The notes under the pieces were generated by a model that saw only the letters and a program-made list of their open reading frames with translations, was not told where the DNA came from and did no database searches. 64,000 nucleotides of DNA from Thalassotalea atypica (GTDB taxonomy: Bacteria; Pseudomonadota; Gammaproteobacteria; Enterobacterales; Alteromonadaceae), in contig NZ_AP027364.1 in the NCBI RefSeq assembly GCF_030295975.1, positions 930,001 through 994,000 on the forward strand, read 5' to 3'. This document shows positions 36,135 to 46,219 of this stretch, piece after piece. The position numbers and the translations under genes are program-made. The stretch's first letter is position 1, and every line of letters starts with the position of its first letter.

Positions 36135-36551
36135 GTGAAACCTACTCCTAGACGTAAAGCGAGAGAATTAGCGGTTCAAGCCGTGTATTCTTGGCAGCTT
36201 AGTCAAAATGATATCGCCGATGTTGAAGCGCACTTTTTAACAGATAACGCTAAACGTCGTTTTGATATTGAATATTTCCAACAATTGTTACGTGGTGTTG
36301 CTGCAAAGCTTTCAACACTGGACGGTGTGATTGCGCCGCACGTTGATCGTCCACTAGACGATGTTGACCCTGTTGAAAAAGCCATTCTTCGTACGGCAAT
36401 TTATGAACTGAGCGATTGCCAAGAAGTGCCGTATCGTGTGGTGATTAATGAAGCAATTGAACTTGCAAAATCGTTTGCGGCTGATGACAGCCATAAATTT
36501 GTGAACGGTGTGCTTGATAAAGCGGTCAAAGATTTACGGCCTAACGAATAA
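36135..36551 (+). CDS. nusB: Transcription antitermination factor NusB
   Basis: The 138-residue all-helical protein is NusB, which with NusE (S10) binds boxA RNA to support rRNA antitermination. It opens with [19 protein letters not shown] and has the conserved [32 protein letters not shown] and [14 protein letters not shown] segments. Length matches the E. coli protein. It follows ribH by 14 bases and is preceded by AAGGA, as expected for the conserved ribH-nusB pair. Confidence 0.96.
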   Translation: MKPTPRRKARELAVQAVYSWQLSQNDIADVEAHFLTDNAKRRFDIEYFQQLLRGVAAKLSTLDGVIAPHVDRPLDDVDPVEKAILRTAIYELSDCQEVPYRVVINEAIELAKSFAADDSHKFVNGVLDKAVKDLRPNE

Positions 36552-36568
36552 GTAGCGTTGTAATAACT

Positions 36569-37540
36569 ATGAAAGAATTTGACATGATCAAGCGTTATTT
36601 TGCTGAGCAAATTGTTCAACGAAAAGACGTATTATTAGGTATAGGTGACGATTGTGCCATTGTTAAGCCTGATGAAAGACAAAATTTAGCGATCACTACA
36701 GACACTTTAGTTGCTGGCGTGCATTTTCCTGTGGAAACAGCACCTCGCGCTATTGGACATAAAGTGATTGCAGTGAGTTTATCAGATCTGGCTGCAATGG
36801 GGGCTGAGCCTAATTGGCTATCTCTTGCTATAACTTTACCTAACGCGGATGAAGCTTGGTTAACTGAGTTTTGTGCTGGCGTATTTGAATTATGTGAATA
36901 CTTCAATGTTCAGTTAATTGGTGGTGATACCACACAAGGGCCGCTTAGTGTTACTGTGACGGCTCAAGGTACGACGCCTTTGGGGAAACATATTTCTCGC
37001 TCGGGCGCTAAGTCAGGTGATTGGGTTTATCTAACCGGTGAAGTGGGCGATGCAGGCTTGGCGTTGCAGCACTTGAAAGGCAAACTTAAGGTTGAAGACG
37101 TATTTGTTGAACAAATAATGTCAAAACTTAATTACCCTAAACCCAGAGTATTAGCTGGGCAGGCATTACGTGAATATGCCAGCGCTGCGATTGATATTTC
37201 TGACGGCGTGATTGCTGATTTAACCCACATCTGTAAAGCGTCCAATGTCGGCGCTAATATTGTTTTAGACTCCTTACCTTTATCTAAAGTAATGTTAAGT
37301 ACTCTAGAGCAAACTGATGCCGCTAAACTTGCATTGTCATCTGGTGACGATTACGAGCTTCTGTTCACCGTCTCAGAAGATAATAAAGTGGGCATGGAAA
37401 CGGCGCTCAATAATCTAGGTGTGCCTATTCGCTGTATTGGGCAAATAAACCCTAACGAAGCTATTACAACGACCATGGACAGCAAGCCTATCGCATTAGA
37501 GATTAACGGGTATGAACATTTTTCTCATGCTCAATCATAA
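36569..37540 (+). CDS. thiL: Thiamine-monophosphate kinase
   Basis: The 323-residue protein is ThiL, which phosphorylates thiamine monophosphate to thiamine diphosphate. Motifs include GIGDDCAIV near 21-29, TTDTLVAGVHF, SLSDLAAMGAEP, GGDTTQGPLSVTVTAQG and SGDDYELLFTV, the acidic Mg-ATP sites of the family. It lies 17 bases after nusB in the conserved cluster. Length is as usual (about 325). Confidence 0.95.
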   Translation: MKEFDMIKRYFAEQIVQRKDVLLGIGDDCAIVKPDERQNLAITTDTLVAGVHFPVETAPRAIGHKVIAVSLSDLAAMGAEPNWLSLAITLPNADEAWLTEFCAGVFELCEYFNVQLIGGDTTQGPLSVTVTAQGTTPLGKHISRSGAKSGDWVYLTGEVGDAGLALQHLKGKLKVEDVFVEQIMSKLNYPKPRVLAGQALREYASAAIDISDGVIADLTHICKASNVGANIVLDSLPLSKVMLSTLEQTDAAKLALSSGDDYELLFTVSEDNKVGMETALNNLGVPIRCIGQINPNEAITTTMDSKPIALEINGYEHFSHAQS

Positions 37541-37553
37541 AGGTGAACTCTAA

Positions 37554-38021
37554 GTGAAGCCTCATTTTTCTCTAACTGATCCCGTTCAGTTTTTGGCATT
37601 AGGTTTTGGTAGTGGCTTAGCACCTAAAGCGCCCGGCACATTTGGCACTTTGGCTGCTATACCTGTTTATTTATTGATGACGGGCCTATCGCCATTCGTA
37701 TACTTATTATTGACGCTAGTCATGGCTGTAGTTGGTATATACATCTGTGGATATTGCGCTAAAGCTGTAAATGAGCACGATCATCCTGCCATTGTATGGG
37801 ATGAAATTGTAGGTTTTCTTATTACCATGTATTTGGTGCCTGTATCTGTGTTAAACATTGTTTTAGGCTTTGCTTTGTTCCGCTTTTTTGACATCGTCAA
37901 ACCTTGGCCCATCTCATATTTAGACCGCTATGTAAAAGGTGGTTTTGGTATCATGATTGATGATGTTATTGCCGGTATTATGGCGTTAGCTTGTTTACAG
38001 TTACTGCTTTATTTTTTGTAG
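37554..38021 (+). CDS. pgpA: Phosphatidylglycerophosphatase A
   Basis: The 155-residue integral membrane protein is PgpA, which removes phosphate from phosphatidylglycerophosphate in phospholipid synthesis. It carries GSGLAPKAPGTFGTLAAIP, the AIVWDEIVGF acidic motif, and DIVKPWPISYLDR, with three to four membrane helices. GTG 37554 is the start, just after thiL. A strong bidirectional terminator follows. Confidence 0.93.
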   Translation: MKPHFSLTDPVQFLALGFGSGLAPKAPGTFGTLAAIPVYLLMTGLSPFVYLLLTLVMAVVGIYICGYCAKAVNEHDHPAIVWDEIVGFLITMYLVPVSVLNIVLGFALFRFFDIVKPWPISYLDRYVKGGFGIMIDDVIAGIMALACLQLLLYFL

Positions 38022-38041
38022 TCTAAAAAGTTCTAAATACT

Positions 38042-38069
38042 AAAAAGCCGAGATTGTCTCGGCTTTTTT
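38042..38069. terminator. Bidirectional Rho-independent terminator
   Basis: AAAAAGCCGAGA (38042-38053), loop TTG and TCTCGGCTTTTT (38057-38068) form a perfect 12-base stem between the convergent pgpA and serA genes, with T runs on both strands. Confidence 0.92.
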
Positions 38070-38090
38070 ATGTTTCACACTTTAATAGAC

Positions 38091-39320
38091 TTAATGAAGA
38101 ATACGAGCGCGAATAGTACCTTCAATTTGCTTTAACTCTTTTAATGCCATTTCACTGTTTTCTGTTTCTACATCAATTACAACATATCCAATTTTATCGT
38201 CGGTTTGAAGATATTGCGCTGCAATATTGATTTCGTGTTGGGCAAACGCGTTGTTAATAGCCGTTAACATTCCTGGTTGGTTGTGGTGAATGTGCAATAA
38301 TCGAGACGTGCCAGTGTGTCCAGGAAGCGATACTTCAGGAAAGTTTACGGCTGATAATGTTGAGCCATTATCCGAGTATTTAGCCAGTTTACTAGCAACT
38401 TCCAATCCGATATTTTCTTGAGCTTCTTGAGTACTACCACCAATGTGCGGCGTTAAAATGACATTATCAAAGGCGCGTAATGGCGAGATAAATTCCTCGT
38501 CATTTCCTTTTGGCTCTACAGGGAATACGTCGATTGCAGCTCCCGCCACGGTTTTATTCTCAAGTGCTTCAGCTAAAGCATCGATGTCAACAACGGTACC
38601 ACGAGAAGCGTTGATGAAGATGGCTCCTTTCTTAATCACTTCAAACTCAGCAACGCCCATCATATTTTGAGTTTGTGCTGTTTCTGGTACATGAAGGCTG
38701 ATCACGTCGGACTCTTTTAACAGCGCTGTAAGTGAAGGGGCCTGACTGGCATTTCCCAATGGCAATTTAGTTTCAATGTCATAGAAGCGAACTTTCATTC
38801 CTACATTTTCCGCCATGATGCCCAGTTGAGTGCCAATGTGCCCGTAACCAATAATTCCCAAAGTTTTACCGCGAGCTTCAACAGAGCCTACGGCTGACTT
38901 TTGCCAAATGCCACGATGAGCCAATGCGCTTTTTTCGGGAATACCACGAAGTAAAAGTAGAATTTCACCTAACACGAGTTCTGCTACAGAGCGGGTATTA
39001 GAAAACGGAGCATTAAATACAGGAATGCCTCTCTTTTGAGCAGCAGGTAATTCCACTTGGTTTGTACCGATACAAAAACAACCAATAGCAACTAGTTTGT
39101 TCGCATGACTTAACACTTTATCGTTTAATTGCGTGCGAGAACGTATACCGATGAAGTGCACATCCTTGATCTTTTCAATTAATTCAGCTTCTGAAAGGGA
39201 TGTTTTAATATATTCAATATTTGAATAGCCTTTGGATTTTAGTTCTTCTAGCGAGCTTTGGTGAAGCCCTTCCAGTAAAAGGATTTTAATTTTTTCTTTG
39301 GCTAACGAGTTTTGGTTCAT
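38091..39320 (-). CDS. serA: D-3-phosphoglycerate dehydrogenase
   Basis: The 409-residue protein is SerA, the first enzyme of serine synthesis. It has the NAD-binding GIIGYGHIGTQLG, the family ASRGTVVD and the catalytic-region LTPHIGGSTQEAQ. A C-terminal ACT domain (from about 335, HHNQPGMLTAINNAFAQ) normally gives serine feedback inhibition. The length and single ACT domain match the E. coli type. It stands next to rpiA on the same strand, an arrangement conserved with E. coli. Confidence 0.95.
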   Translation of the reverse strand: MNQNSLAKEKIKILLLEGLHQSSLEELKSKGYSNIEYIKTSLSEAELIEKIKDVHFIGIRSRTQLNDKVLSHANKLVAIGCFCIGTNQVELPAAQKRGIPVFNAPFSNTRSVAELVLGEILLLLRGIPEKSALAHRGIWQKSAVGSVEARGKTLGIIGYGHIGTQLGIMAENVGMKVRFYDIETKLPLGNASQAPSLTALLKESDVISLHVPETAQTQNMMGVAEFEVIKKGAIFINASRGTVVDIDALAEALENKTVAGAAIDVFPVEPKGNDEEFISPLRAFDNVILTPHIGGSTQEAQENIGLEVASKLAKYSDNGSTLSAVNFPEVSLPGHTGTSRLLHIHHNQPGMLTAINNAFAQHEINIAAQYLQTDDKIGYVVIDVETENSEMALKELKQIEGTIRARILH

Positions 39321-39423
39321 AGTAATTTTCAGTCGCGTCTGTTTGGATGGCTAGATATCTAAAATATCATATAGTGCTATAACTCTAAAGTGCTAATTTT
39401 GCTTTTTTTGGATATTTTTTCAG

Positions 39424-40083
39424 CTATATGCTCACTTCTTTTACACCGCTAGTTGTGCCTAGTAATAACCTGTTGGCCGCGCGATTAGCGAATAAACCAT
39501 TGGTGACAACACCGACTATTGCGTTTATTTTTGTTTCCAATTCAGTTGGGTTGATAATTTTTAAATTATAAACGTCGAGGATCACGTTGCCGTTGTCAGT
39601 GATTACACCTTGTCTATAAACGGGGTCGCCGCCCAGTTTAACCAATTCTCTTGCTACGTAACTACGCGCCATAGGAATGACTTCAACTGGTAGTGGAAAC
39701 TCACCTAATACGCCAACTAACTTTGATTCATCAGCAATACAAATAAATTCTTTAGCAACGGCCGCTACAATTTTTTCACGGGTTAACGCTGCACCACCGC
39801 CTTTGATCATATGCATGTGTTCATTAATTTCATCTGCGCCGTCTACGTAGACATCTAATACATCAACACTATTTAAATCAAATACTTCGATACCGTATGA
39901 TTTAAGTTTTTCTGTTGATTGCTCTGAGCTTGAAACTGCGCCGCGAATTTTATCTTTGATGGTGGCAAGTGCATCAATAAAATGATTTACGGTAGAACCC
40001 GTACCGACACCGACAATACTATCGTCTGCTACAAATTCGATAGCTTTATAGCCTACTGCTTTTTTTAGTTCATCTTGGGTCAT
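39424..40083 (-). CDS. rpiA: Ribose-5-phosphate isomerase A
   Basis: The 219-residue protein is RpiA, which interconverts ribose 5-phosphate and ribulose 5-phosphate. Family motifs are [24 protein letters not shown], the catalytic [11 protein letters not shown], and [14 protein letters not shown]. Length matches the 219 residues of E. coli RpiA. It lies 103 bases upstream of serA on the same strand. Confidence 0.96.
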   Translation of the reverse strand: MTQDELKKAVGYKAIEFVADDSIVGVGTGSTVNHFIDALATIKDKIRGAVSSSEQSTEKLKSYGIEVFDLNSVDVLDVYVDGADEINEHMHMIKGGGAALTREKIVAAVAKEFICIADESKLVGVLGEFPLPVEVIPMARSYVARELVKLGGDPVYRQGVITDNGNVILDVYNLKIINPTELETKINAIVGVVTNGLFANRAANRLLLGTTSGVKEVSI

Positions 40084-40167
40084 AACAATCTCGTTTGGTT
40101 AATTCAATGTTGCTGGCTTTAAATTGTGACGAGATTATAACGTGTCAGCCTAGTTGCGCACAGTAAA

Positions 40168-40791
40168 TTAACAAATGATCCGTTGTGTTGGTGTGATTAT
40201 TTCGGGAATGGGGATGTCCCATGATTCGGTAGGGACTTTAGCGATTTGTTGGCAATCATGGGCTAGGCCAATCAAATAGGGAGTAGTTTGCTTGCTTGCT
40301 GATTGGCTTGGTGTGTCAAAGGTGTCGTAGATTGGCGCTAATGTACGATCATAAAAGCCTCCTCCCATACCTAAGCGGGCCCCTGTATGGTCGAAAGCCA
40401 CCAACGGCGTACATATTATGTCGAGCTCTTTAATTGGAATAAGCTCTGCTTTATTCAGCCTTGGCTCTAAGATGCCAAACTTGTTAGCGACCATTTTTTG
40501 GTCGGAACGATACAGTGTGAATAATAAATGATTAGCACTAAAAGGATGTAATATTGGCAGGTATACGCGTTTACCTTGTTGCCAACACCATTTTACAATC
40601 GGAGAAAGGTCTAGCTCACCGTCGTTAGCCAAATACAATGCAACGGTGTTCGCTATAGCGAATCTTGGGTGCTCAGTGAGTTGCTTAAGAAGTTGCCCAC
40701 TTGCCAAATGTTGAAATTCACGATCAAGTGCATTTCTTTTTGTTCTAATCAGTTTACGAAGCTGTTGACGAGAAAGTAGACGATCGTTCAT
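40168..40791 (-). CDS. 5-formyltetrahydrofolate cyclo-ligase
   Basis: The 207-residue protein matches the YgfA/MTHFS family, which converts 5-formyl-THF to 5,10-methenyl-THF using ATP. The N-terminus has the substrate-binding RKLIRTKRNAL, the middle has LYLANDGELDLSPI, and the C-terminal part has RLGMGGGFYDRTL. In many gammaproteobacteria 6S RNA lies just upstream of this gene, but the space here is only 93 bases and holds a terminator, so ssrS is not here. It is 84 bases upstream of rpiA. Confidence 0.88.
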   Translation of the reverse strand: MNDRLLSRQQLRKLIRTKRNALDREFQHLASGQLLKQLTEHPRFAIANTVALYLANDGELDLSPIVKWCWQQGKRVYLPILHPFSANHLLFTLYRSDQKMVANKFGILEPRLNKAELIPIKELDIICTPLVAFDHTGARLGMGGGFYDRTLAPIYDTFDTPSQSASKQTTPYLIGLAHDCQQIAKVPTESWDIPIPEIITPTQRIIC

Positions 40792-40835
40792 TGCTCTGTT
40801 CTTTTGTTATTATTCAATATATTGATATCAATGGT

Positions 40836-40870
40836 AAAAAAAAAGCTAGCGTCAAAGCTAGCTTTTTTTA
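40836..40870 (-). terminator. Rho-independent terminator of the POT transporter gene
   Basis: An A run and GCTAGC (to 40850), loop GTCAAA, and GCTAGC plus a T run (40857-40869) form a perfect stem downstream of the minus-strand gene ending at 40885. T runs are present on both strands. Confidence 0.85.
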
Positions 40871-40884
40871 TTCAAAGTGCTCGA

Positions 40885-42369
40885 TTAAGTGTGCTTTTCA
40901 GGCATACCTTCGTGAGTACCCACAACAGACATTTCTTCTTCTAGTTTGTTGTCTAAATCTTGTGGCTTGTTATCTTCTGCGCCGTGCATCCAGTCTACCA
41001 ACTTGCCGCTGACTAACCAAAGAATGATACCTGCTACGAACGCCATGATGGCAACACCCATAAAGGCAGCAAATGGACCTACATCACCAACCATTTGCCC
41101 CACTGCAGCAGCTGCATAGTTACCTACACCAGAGAAGAAGAACCACATACCCATCAATAGTGAAGTGTATTTAAGCGGTGCCAATTTAGTGACTAGTGAA
41201 AGGCCAATAGGAGATAAGCATAATTCACCCATGGTATGGAACATATAGGCTAAAACTAACCAAATGATACTAGCTTTTGCTGTCTCGCTGTCACCAATTT
41301 GAAGTGCAGCCATTACCATAGAAATAAAACCAAGACCTAAGAAGAACATACCTAAAGCGAATTTTTTAGGAGAGTTTGGCTCTGCTTCACCCATCTTAAG
41401 CCAAATAGCAGCAAACATAGGAGCAAACAATATAACGAAGATAGGGTTAACTGACTGTAGCCAAGAAGCAGGGATCTCGAAGCCTAATACGACAAGGTCT
41501 GTTTTTTGTTTAGCAAATAGGTTCATTGAGCCAGCGGCTTGTTCGAAACCTAACCAGAAGATTATCGTGAAGAATGACATGATTAAAATAACTTTTACAC
41601 GATCACGTTCTTCAGAAGTTAAAGGAGCATTTGAAGCACCTTCTGCTTCACGGCCTTTCTTAGCAGCTGGTTCAACACCAACGTTACCAAGGTATTTTTT
41701 AGACATTGCTAATTGTAAAATCACGCCCAAAATCATACCAATACCGGCAACTAAGAAGCCATATTGATAGTTGATTTTTTCGCCAATTGTACCAACCACG
41801 AAATAACCTAAGATAGAGCCTAAGTTGATACCCATGTAGAAAATAGTGAATGCCGCATCACGACGTTTGTCACCTTCTTCATATAAATCACCAACCATGG
41901 TAGAAATATTCGGTTTGAAGAAACCGTTACCCATGATCAAAAGGAATAAACCTAAGTATAAAAATTCAATTTCCATGCCTGGAATTAAGTGGTGAGGAGT
42001 ACCTAGTGAAAATTGGCCACACGCCATTAACACACCACCAATAATTATAGCCTTACGCTGACCCCAGTGGTTATCAGCCATCCAACCACCAAGAACTGGT
42101 GTTACGTATACCCAAAACGCATAAATTCCCAAAATACCAAGGGCGTTTTTGTTTAATGCTTTGGCTAACTGGTCTTGTGCATCAGCTGCAGTAGGATCTA
42201 TGCCGAAGTAGGCCATATCCCAGCCAAAGTTTGCGGCAAATGCCACCAAATATAATACAAAGATACCGCGCATACCGTAGTAGCTCATGCGCTCCCACAT
42301 TTCGGTACCAAATAATAGGAAGAGTCCTTTCGGGTGACCAAGCATGGTTCCCGTATTAGGCTTATTCAT
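40885..42369 (-). CDS. POT/PTR family proton-dependent peptide transporter
   Basis: The 494-residue membrane protein is a proton-coupled di- or tripeptide symporter (MFS, POT family). It has the EMWERMSYYGMR proton-coupling motif in the first helix, GGWMADNHWGQRKAI after the second, and the PTR2 signature region GNGFFKPNISTMVGDLY and FYMGINLGS. It has about fourteen membrane segments, with an acidic cytoplasmic C-terminus. An AAGGA lies before the start. It is a single transcription unit ending in a strong hairpin. Confidence 0.93.
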   Translation of the reverse strand: MNKPNTGTMLGHPKGLFLLFGTEMWERMSYYGMRGIFVLYLVAFAANFGWDMAYFGIDPTAADAQDQLAKALNKNALGILGIYAFWVYVTPVLGGWMADNHWGQRKAIIIGGVLMACGQFSLGTPHHLIPGMEIEFLYLGLFLLIMGNGFFKPNISTMVGDLYEEGDKRRDAAFTIFYMGINLGSILGYFVVGTIGEKINYQYGFLVAGIGMILGVILQLAMSKKYLGNVGVEPAAKKGREAEGASNAPLTSEERDRVKVILIMSFFTIIFWLGFEQAAGSMNLFAKQKTDLVVLGFEIPASWLQSVNPIFVILFAPMFAAIWLKMGEAEPNSPKKFALGMFFLGLGFISMVMAALQIGDSETAKASIIWLVLAYMFHTMGELCLSPIGLSLVTKLAPLKYTSLLMGMWFFFSGVGNYAAAAVGQMVGDVGPFAAFMGVAIMAFVAGIILWLVSGKLVDWMHGAEDNKPQDLDNKLEEEMSVVGTHEGMPEKHT

Positions 42370-42684
42370 ATAATTATCCTTTCCAGATTTAATTTCGTGA
42401 TTTTATTACAGCCCGTGTTATACCTTTGCTAGAGCGTAAAGGCAAGTGCATTAGGTTGATCTAAATAAAATATAAGATGAAAACTTTCACTGAGTAAATA
42501 ATCTAATTCTGTGGTGGTGCTCGTTCTGATAACAAATATTAAAAGCGCGTAATCTTTGGCGTAAATTTGTAACCTAGCTCTATTTGTTTCTCGTTTTATT
42601 CGTTATTATTTGCGTAAATAAAATGTAGCACTAACAATGTTATTATTTGTCTTAGCTATGCACTTCACAGCGAGTAGGAAGTAA
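42370..42684. other. Divergent intergenic region between the POT transporter gene and ugd
   Basis: This 315-base A/T-rich gap must carry promoters for both flanking genes. The best plus-strand candidate is TTGCGT (42610-42615), 17 bases, AACAAT (42633-42638), about 45 bases before ATG 42685; the match is moderate. An AGGAAG lies before the ugd start. I see no gene or strong repeat in it. Confidence 0.4.
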
Positions 42685-44025
42685 ATGAAAGTAACAGTTT
42701 TTGGTATTGGGTACGTTGGCTTGGTGCAGGCCGCCATTTTAGCTTCTGTGGGGCATGACGTTGTCTGTGTCGATGTTGATGAAAAAAAGGTCGCGGATTT
42801 AGAAAAAGGCATCATCCCGATCTATGAACCTGGGTTAACGCCGATTGTTGAAGAAACATATAAAAATGGCTTGTTAAGCTTTACTACAGACGCTAGGTTT
42901 GGCGTTGAACATGGTGAAATTCAGTTTATCGCTGTGGGTACGCCACCGGATGAAGACGGCTCAGCAGATTTAAAATATGTGTTAGCGGTGGCAGAAACTA
43001 TCGCATCTCACATGACCTCTCCCAAAATCATTATCGATAAGTCAACCGTGCCCGTTGGCACAGCCGATAAAGTTTCTGCGAAGGTTGCAGAGGTGCTTGG
43101 CAGTCGTAATCTCAATATTTCTTACGATGTCGTTTCCAACCCTGAGTTTCTAAAAGAAGGGGCAGCCGTCAACGACTGTATGAAACCTGATCGAATCGTT
43201 GTTGGTACGTTAAACGAACATTCTCGAGAAATCATGCGTGAACTTTATGCGCCATTTAATCGCAATCATGATCGGATGATTTTTATGGATGTGCGCTCAG
43301 CTGAACTCACTAAATATGCCGCAAACTGCATGCTCGCAACAAAAATTTCATTCATGAATGAAATTGCCAATCTTGCTGAGTTATTGGGTGCTGACATAGA
43401 GGCCGTGCGTCACGGTATTGGCTCTGATTCACGTATCGGCTATCAATTTATTTATCCAGGTTGTGGCTATGGTGGATCGTGCTTTCCAAAAGATGTGCAA
43501 GCATTAGTAAAAACAGCACAAAGTATTAATTATCAACCTGCCTTGCTGGCTGCCGTTGAAAGCGTCAATTATAGTCAAAAGCAGAAATTATTTTTTCATA
43601 TCAACAATCACTTTAATGGCGAACTGAAAGGTAAAACCATTGCCGTTTGGGGATTGTCATTTAAACCACAAACCGATGATATGCGTGAAGCGTCTTCTCG
43701 CGTGTTAATGGAAGCTTTATGGCAGGCAGGCGCAAAAGTACAAGCCTATGATCCAGAAGCAATGGAAGAGTGTCAGAGGATTTATGGAAATAGAGATGAT
43801 TTGTCTTTAGTCGGCACAAAAGAATCAGCTTTAAATGGCGCTGATGCATTAGTTATTTGCACAGAATGGAGCCAATTTAGAGCGCCAGACTTTGAACTAA
43901 TAGAAAAGTCCCTCTCTCATCCAGTAATTGTTGATGGACGCAATTTGTATGATCCAGGCCTGCTTAAGAGTAGGGGCTTTTCGTACTACGCCATTGGCCG
44001 TGGCGACAGTGTAAAATCTTTTTAA
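42685..44025 (+). CDS. ugd: UDP-glucose 6-dehydrogenase
   Basis: The 446-residue protein oxidises UDP-glucose to UDP-glucuronate. It has the NAD-binding [20 protein letters not shown], a [13 protein letters not shown] segment, [12 protein letters not shown], and the active-site GGSCFPKDV with catalytic Cys. The C-terminal domain has [17 protein letters not shown] and a closing DGRNLYDP. It begins a plus-strand block of nucleotide-sugar genes (epimerase and galU next). UDP-GlcA would feed the PssD/PssE-type transferase and the following epimerase. Confidence 0.95.
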   Translation: MKVTVFGIGYVGLVQAAILASVGHDVVCVDVDEKKVADLEKGIIPIYEPGLTPIVEETYKNGLLSFTTDARFGVEHGEIQFIAVGTPPDEDGSADLKYVLAVAETIASHMTSPKIIIDKSTVPVGTADKVSAKVAEVLGSRNLNISYDVVSNPEFLKEGAAVNDCMKPDRIVVGTLNEHSREIMRELYAPFNRNHDRMIFMDVRSAELTKYAANCMLATKISFMNEIANLAELLGADIEAVRHGIGSDSRIGYQFIYPGCGYGGSCFPKDVQALVKTAQSINYQPALLAAVESVNYSQKQKLFFHINNHFNGELKGKTIAVWGLSFKPQTDDMREASSRVLMEALWQAGAKVQAYDPEAMEECQRIYGNRDDLSLVGTKESALNGADALVICTEWSQFRAPDFELIEKSLSHPVIVDGRNLYDPGLLKSRGFSYYAIGRGDSVKSF

Positions 44026-44054
44026 TTTAATGATTTTGGGATAAAGATAAACAA

Positions 44055-45062
44055 GTGAAGTATTTAGTAACGGGTGCAGCAGGATTTATAGGCTTTTTTG
44101 TCAGCAAACGATTAATTGAACAAGGCCATCAAGTGGTAGGGTTAGATAATCTCAATGACTATTATGATGTAAATCTAAAGTTGTCACGTCTTCAATTACT
44201 GAACGAGCTGACGTTGTTTAATTTTAAGCAACTAGATTTAGCGGACAGAAGAGGTATTGAAGACCTGTTTGCTATTGAGAAATTTGATCGTGTCATTCAT
44301 TTAGCGGCACAGGCGGGTGTTCGCTATTCTATTGATAACCCGATGGCTTATGCTGATTCAAATTTAATTGGTCATTTAACTATTTTGGAAGGGTGTCGTC
44401 ATAACAATATCGAGCACCTTGTCTATGCATCATCTAGCTCTGTTTATGGCTTAAACAGTAAAACACCTTTTTCAACAAGTGATGCGGTTGATCATCCTGT
44501 TTCCTTGTATGCAGCGACTAAAAAGTCAAATGAACTGATGTCTCATACATACTCACACCTATATGACATTCCAACTACAGGCTTGAGATTTTTTACGGTT
44601 TATGGGCCATGGGGGAGACCTGATATGGCGCTATTTAAATTCACAAAAGCCATTTTTGAAGGCAAGCCAATTGATGTCTACAATCATGGTGATATGCGAC
44701 GAGACTTCACTTATATCGATGATATTGTTGAAGGCATTATTCGAACGCAAAACAACATCCCGATAAGAAACAATAGTTGGTCGGTTGAGCAAGGCAGCGC
44801 AGCACAAAGTAGTGCACCATATCGTATTTATAATATTGGTAATGGCAATCCGATAAAATTAACTTCATTTGTCAGCGCACTTGAAAAGGCGATAGGCATT
44901 GAAGCCAAGCAAAACTTATTACCAATGCAAGCGGGTGATGTTTATCAAACCTATGCCGATGTAGATGACTTATTTGCTGCGACAAGGTATCAGCCGCAAA
45001 TGAATATTGAACAAGGCGTTGCAAATTTTGTTCAATGGTATCGAAAACATTATAACGTGTGA
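44055..45062 (+). CDS. NAD-dependent epimerase, probably UDP-glucuronate 4-epimerase
   Basis: The 335-residue protein is a short-chain-dehydrogenase-type nucleotide-sugar epimerase, with GAAGFIGFFVSKRLIEQGH for NAD, DNLNDYYDVNLKLSRL, which is typical of the CapI/LspL UDP-glucuronate 4-epimerases, ASSSSVYG, and the catalytic YAATKKSNE. Its place directly after ugd supports conversion of UDP-GlcA to UDP-GalA. It starts with GTG. A related activity on another sugar cannot be excluded. Confidence 0.88.
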   Translation: MKYLVTGAAGFIGFFVSKRLIEQGHQVVGLDNLNDYYDVNLKLSRLQLLNELTLFNFKQLDLADRRGIEDLFAIEKFDRVIHLAAQAGVRYSIDNPMAYADSNLIGHLTILEGCRHNNIEHLVYASSSSVYGLNSKTPFSTSDAVDHPVSLYAATKKSNELMSHTYSHLYDIPTTGLRFFTVYGPWGRPDMALFKFTKAIFEGKPIDVYNHGDMRRDFTYIDDIVEGIIRTQNNIPIRNNSWSVEQGSAAQSSAPYRIYNIGNGNPIKLTSFVSALEKAIGIEAKQNLLPMQAGDVYQTYADVDDLFAATRYQPQMNIEQGVANFVQWYRKHYNV

Positions 45063-45154
45063 TTGCCACAATAATGCAATATTTAATGAACCACGGATTA
45101 CCAAATTGTGTCAGTAAATGACACCAATAACGTATTATGAAAATGGAAGACGAA

Positions 45155-46054
45155 ATGTCAAAAGTGATCAGAAAAGCTGTTATCCCTGTTGCGGGTTTAG
45201 GGACTCGAATGTTACCTGCAACCAAAGCCATTCCTAAAGAAATGTTGCCCATAGTTGATAAACCTTTAATTCAGTACATTGTAAATGAGTGTGTGGCGGC
45301 GGGTATAAAAGAAATTGTATTAGTGACGCATTCATCTAAAAATGCGATAGAAAATCATTTTGATAAATCTTTTGAGCTAGAGACGACGCTGGAAAAGCGG
45401 GTTAAACGTCAATTGCTTGGAGAAATTCAAGCAATATGCCCAAGAGATGTCACCATAATGCATGTTCGACAGGGCGAAGCTAAAGGTCTTGGGCATGCTG
45501 TATTAAAAGCCCGTCCAGTGGTTGGAAATGAGCCTTTTGTCGTGGTATTACCCGATGTTATTCTTGATGATGGTAGTGCCAACTTAAAAGAAGAAAACTT
45601 GGCTGCTATGATAGCTCGCTTTAACCAAACCGAACATAGTCAAATATTGGTAGAGCCAGTGCCTATGGAAAAAGTAAGCAATTATGGTGTGGTTGATTGC
45701 GGCGGTGCAGCTTTAAGTGCAGGACAATGTGAGAAAATGACAGCGGTTGTTGAAAAGCCCGCGGTTGAAGATGCGCCATCAAATTTGGCGGTTGTCGGTC
45801 GCTATGTATTATCAGAGCAAATATGGGATTTGTTAGAATATACACCACCAGGTGCCGGTGATGAAATACAGCTAACGGACGCTATTGCAAGTTTAATGAA
45901 AATAGAAACAGTTGAGGCTTTTCATATGACAGGTAAGTCTCATGACTGTGGCTCTAAAATGGGCTACATGATGGCCAATGTCGAGTATGGCCTGCGTCAC
46001 CCTGAGCTAAATAGTCAGTTTAGGGCATATCTAAAGCAACTGGTTTTAGAGTAA
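45155..46054 (+). CDS. galU: UTP-glucose-1-phosphate uridylyltransferase
   Basis: The product of about 300 residues is GalU, which makes UDP-glucose. It matches the E. coli enzyme throughout: [23 protein letters not shown]-type nucleotide site, [12 protein letters not shown], and [22 protein letters not shown] favour ATG 45155, preceded by GGAAGA at the right distance, over ATG 45137, because the protein then starts as other GalU proteins do. It supplies ugd and galE in the same region. Confidence 0.93.
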   Translation: MSKVIRKAVIPVAGLGTRMLPATKAIPKEMLPIVDKPLIQYIVNECVAAGIKEIVLVTHSSKNAIENHFDKSFELETTLEKRVKRQLLGEIQAICPRDVTIMHVRQGEAKGLGHAVLKARPVVGNEPFVVVLPDVILDDGSANLKEENLAAMIARFNQTEHSQILVEPVPMEKVSNYGVVDCGGAALSAGQCEKMTAVVEKPAVEDAPSNLAVVGRYVLSEQIWDLLEYTPPGAGDEIQLTDAIASLMKIETVEAFHMTGKSHDCGSKMGYMMANVEYGLRHPELNSQFRAYLKQLVLE

Positions 46055-46078
46055 GCTTAGATATTGCTGATAAATGGT

Positions 46079-46121
46079 AAAAGGAGTTTTTATATTTCGA
46101 AATGGAATATAAAAGCTTTTT
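46079..46121 (+). terminator. Possible terminator after galU
   Basis: TTTTATATT (46088-46096) and AATATAAAA (46106-46114) are perfect 9-base arms, with an outer AAAAG/CTTTT pairing and a T run at the end. The stem is A/T-rich, so strength is doubtful. Confidence 0.35.
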
Positions 46122-46219
46122 CTTATATGGTTGAGCTACGCAGGATGTGGCACAATATTGACAATAAAAATTGCAACAGCTGATTGGCGCTTGCAAAAAC
46201 GAAGGAAGTTAATAGGTTT

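Noticed and set aside
40792-40884. 6S RNA gene beside the 5-formyl-THF cyclo-ligase gene
   Set aside because: The space is too short (93 bases) and is occupied by a terminator hairpin.
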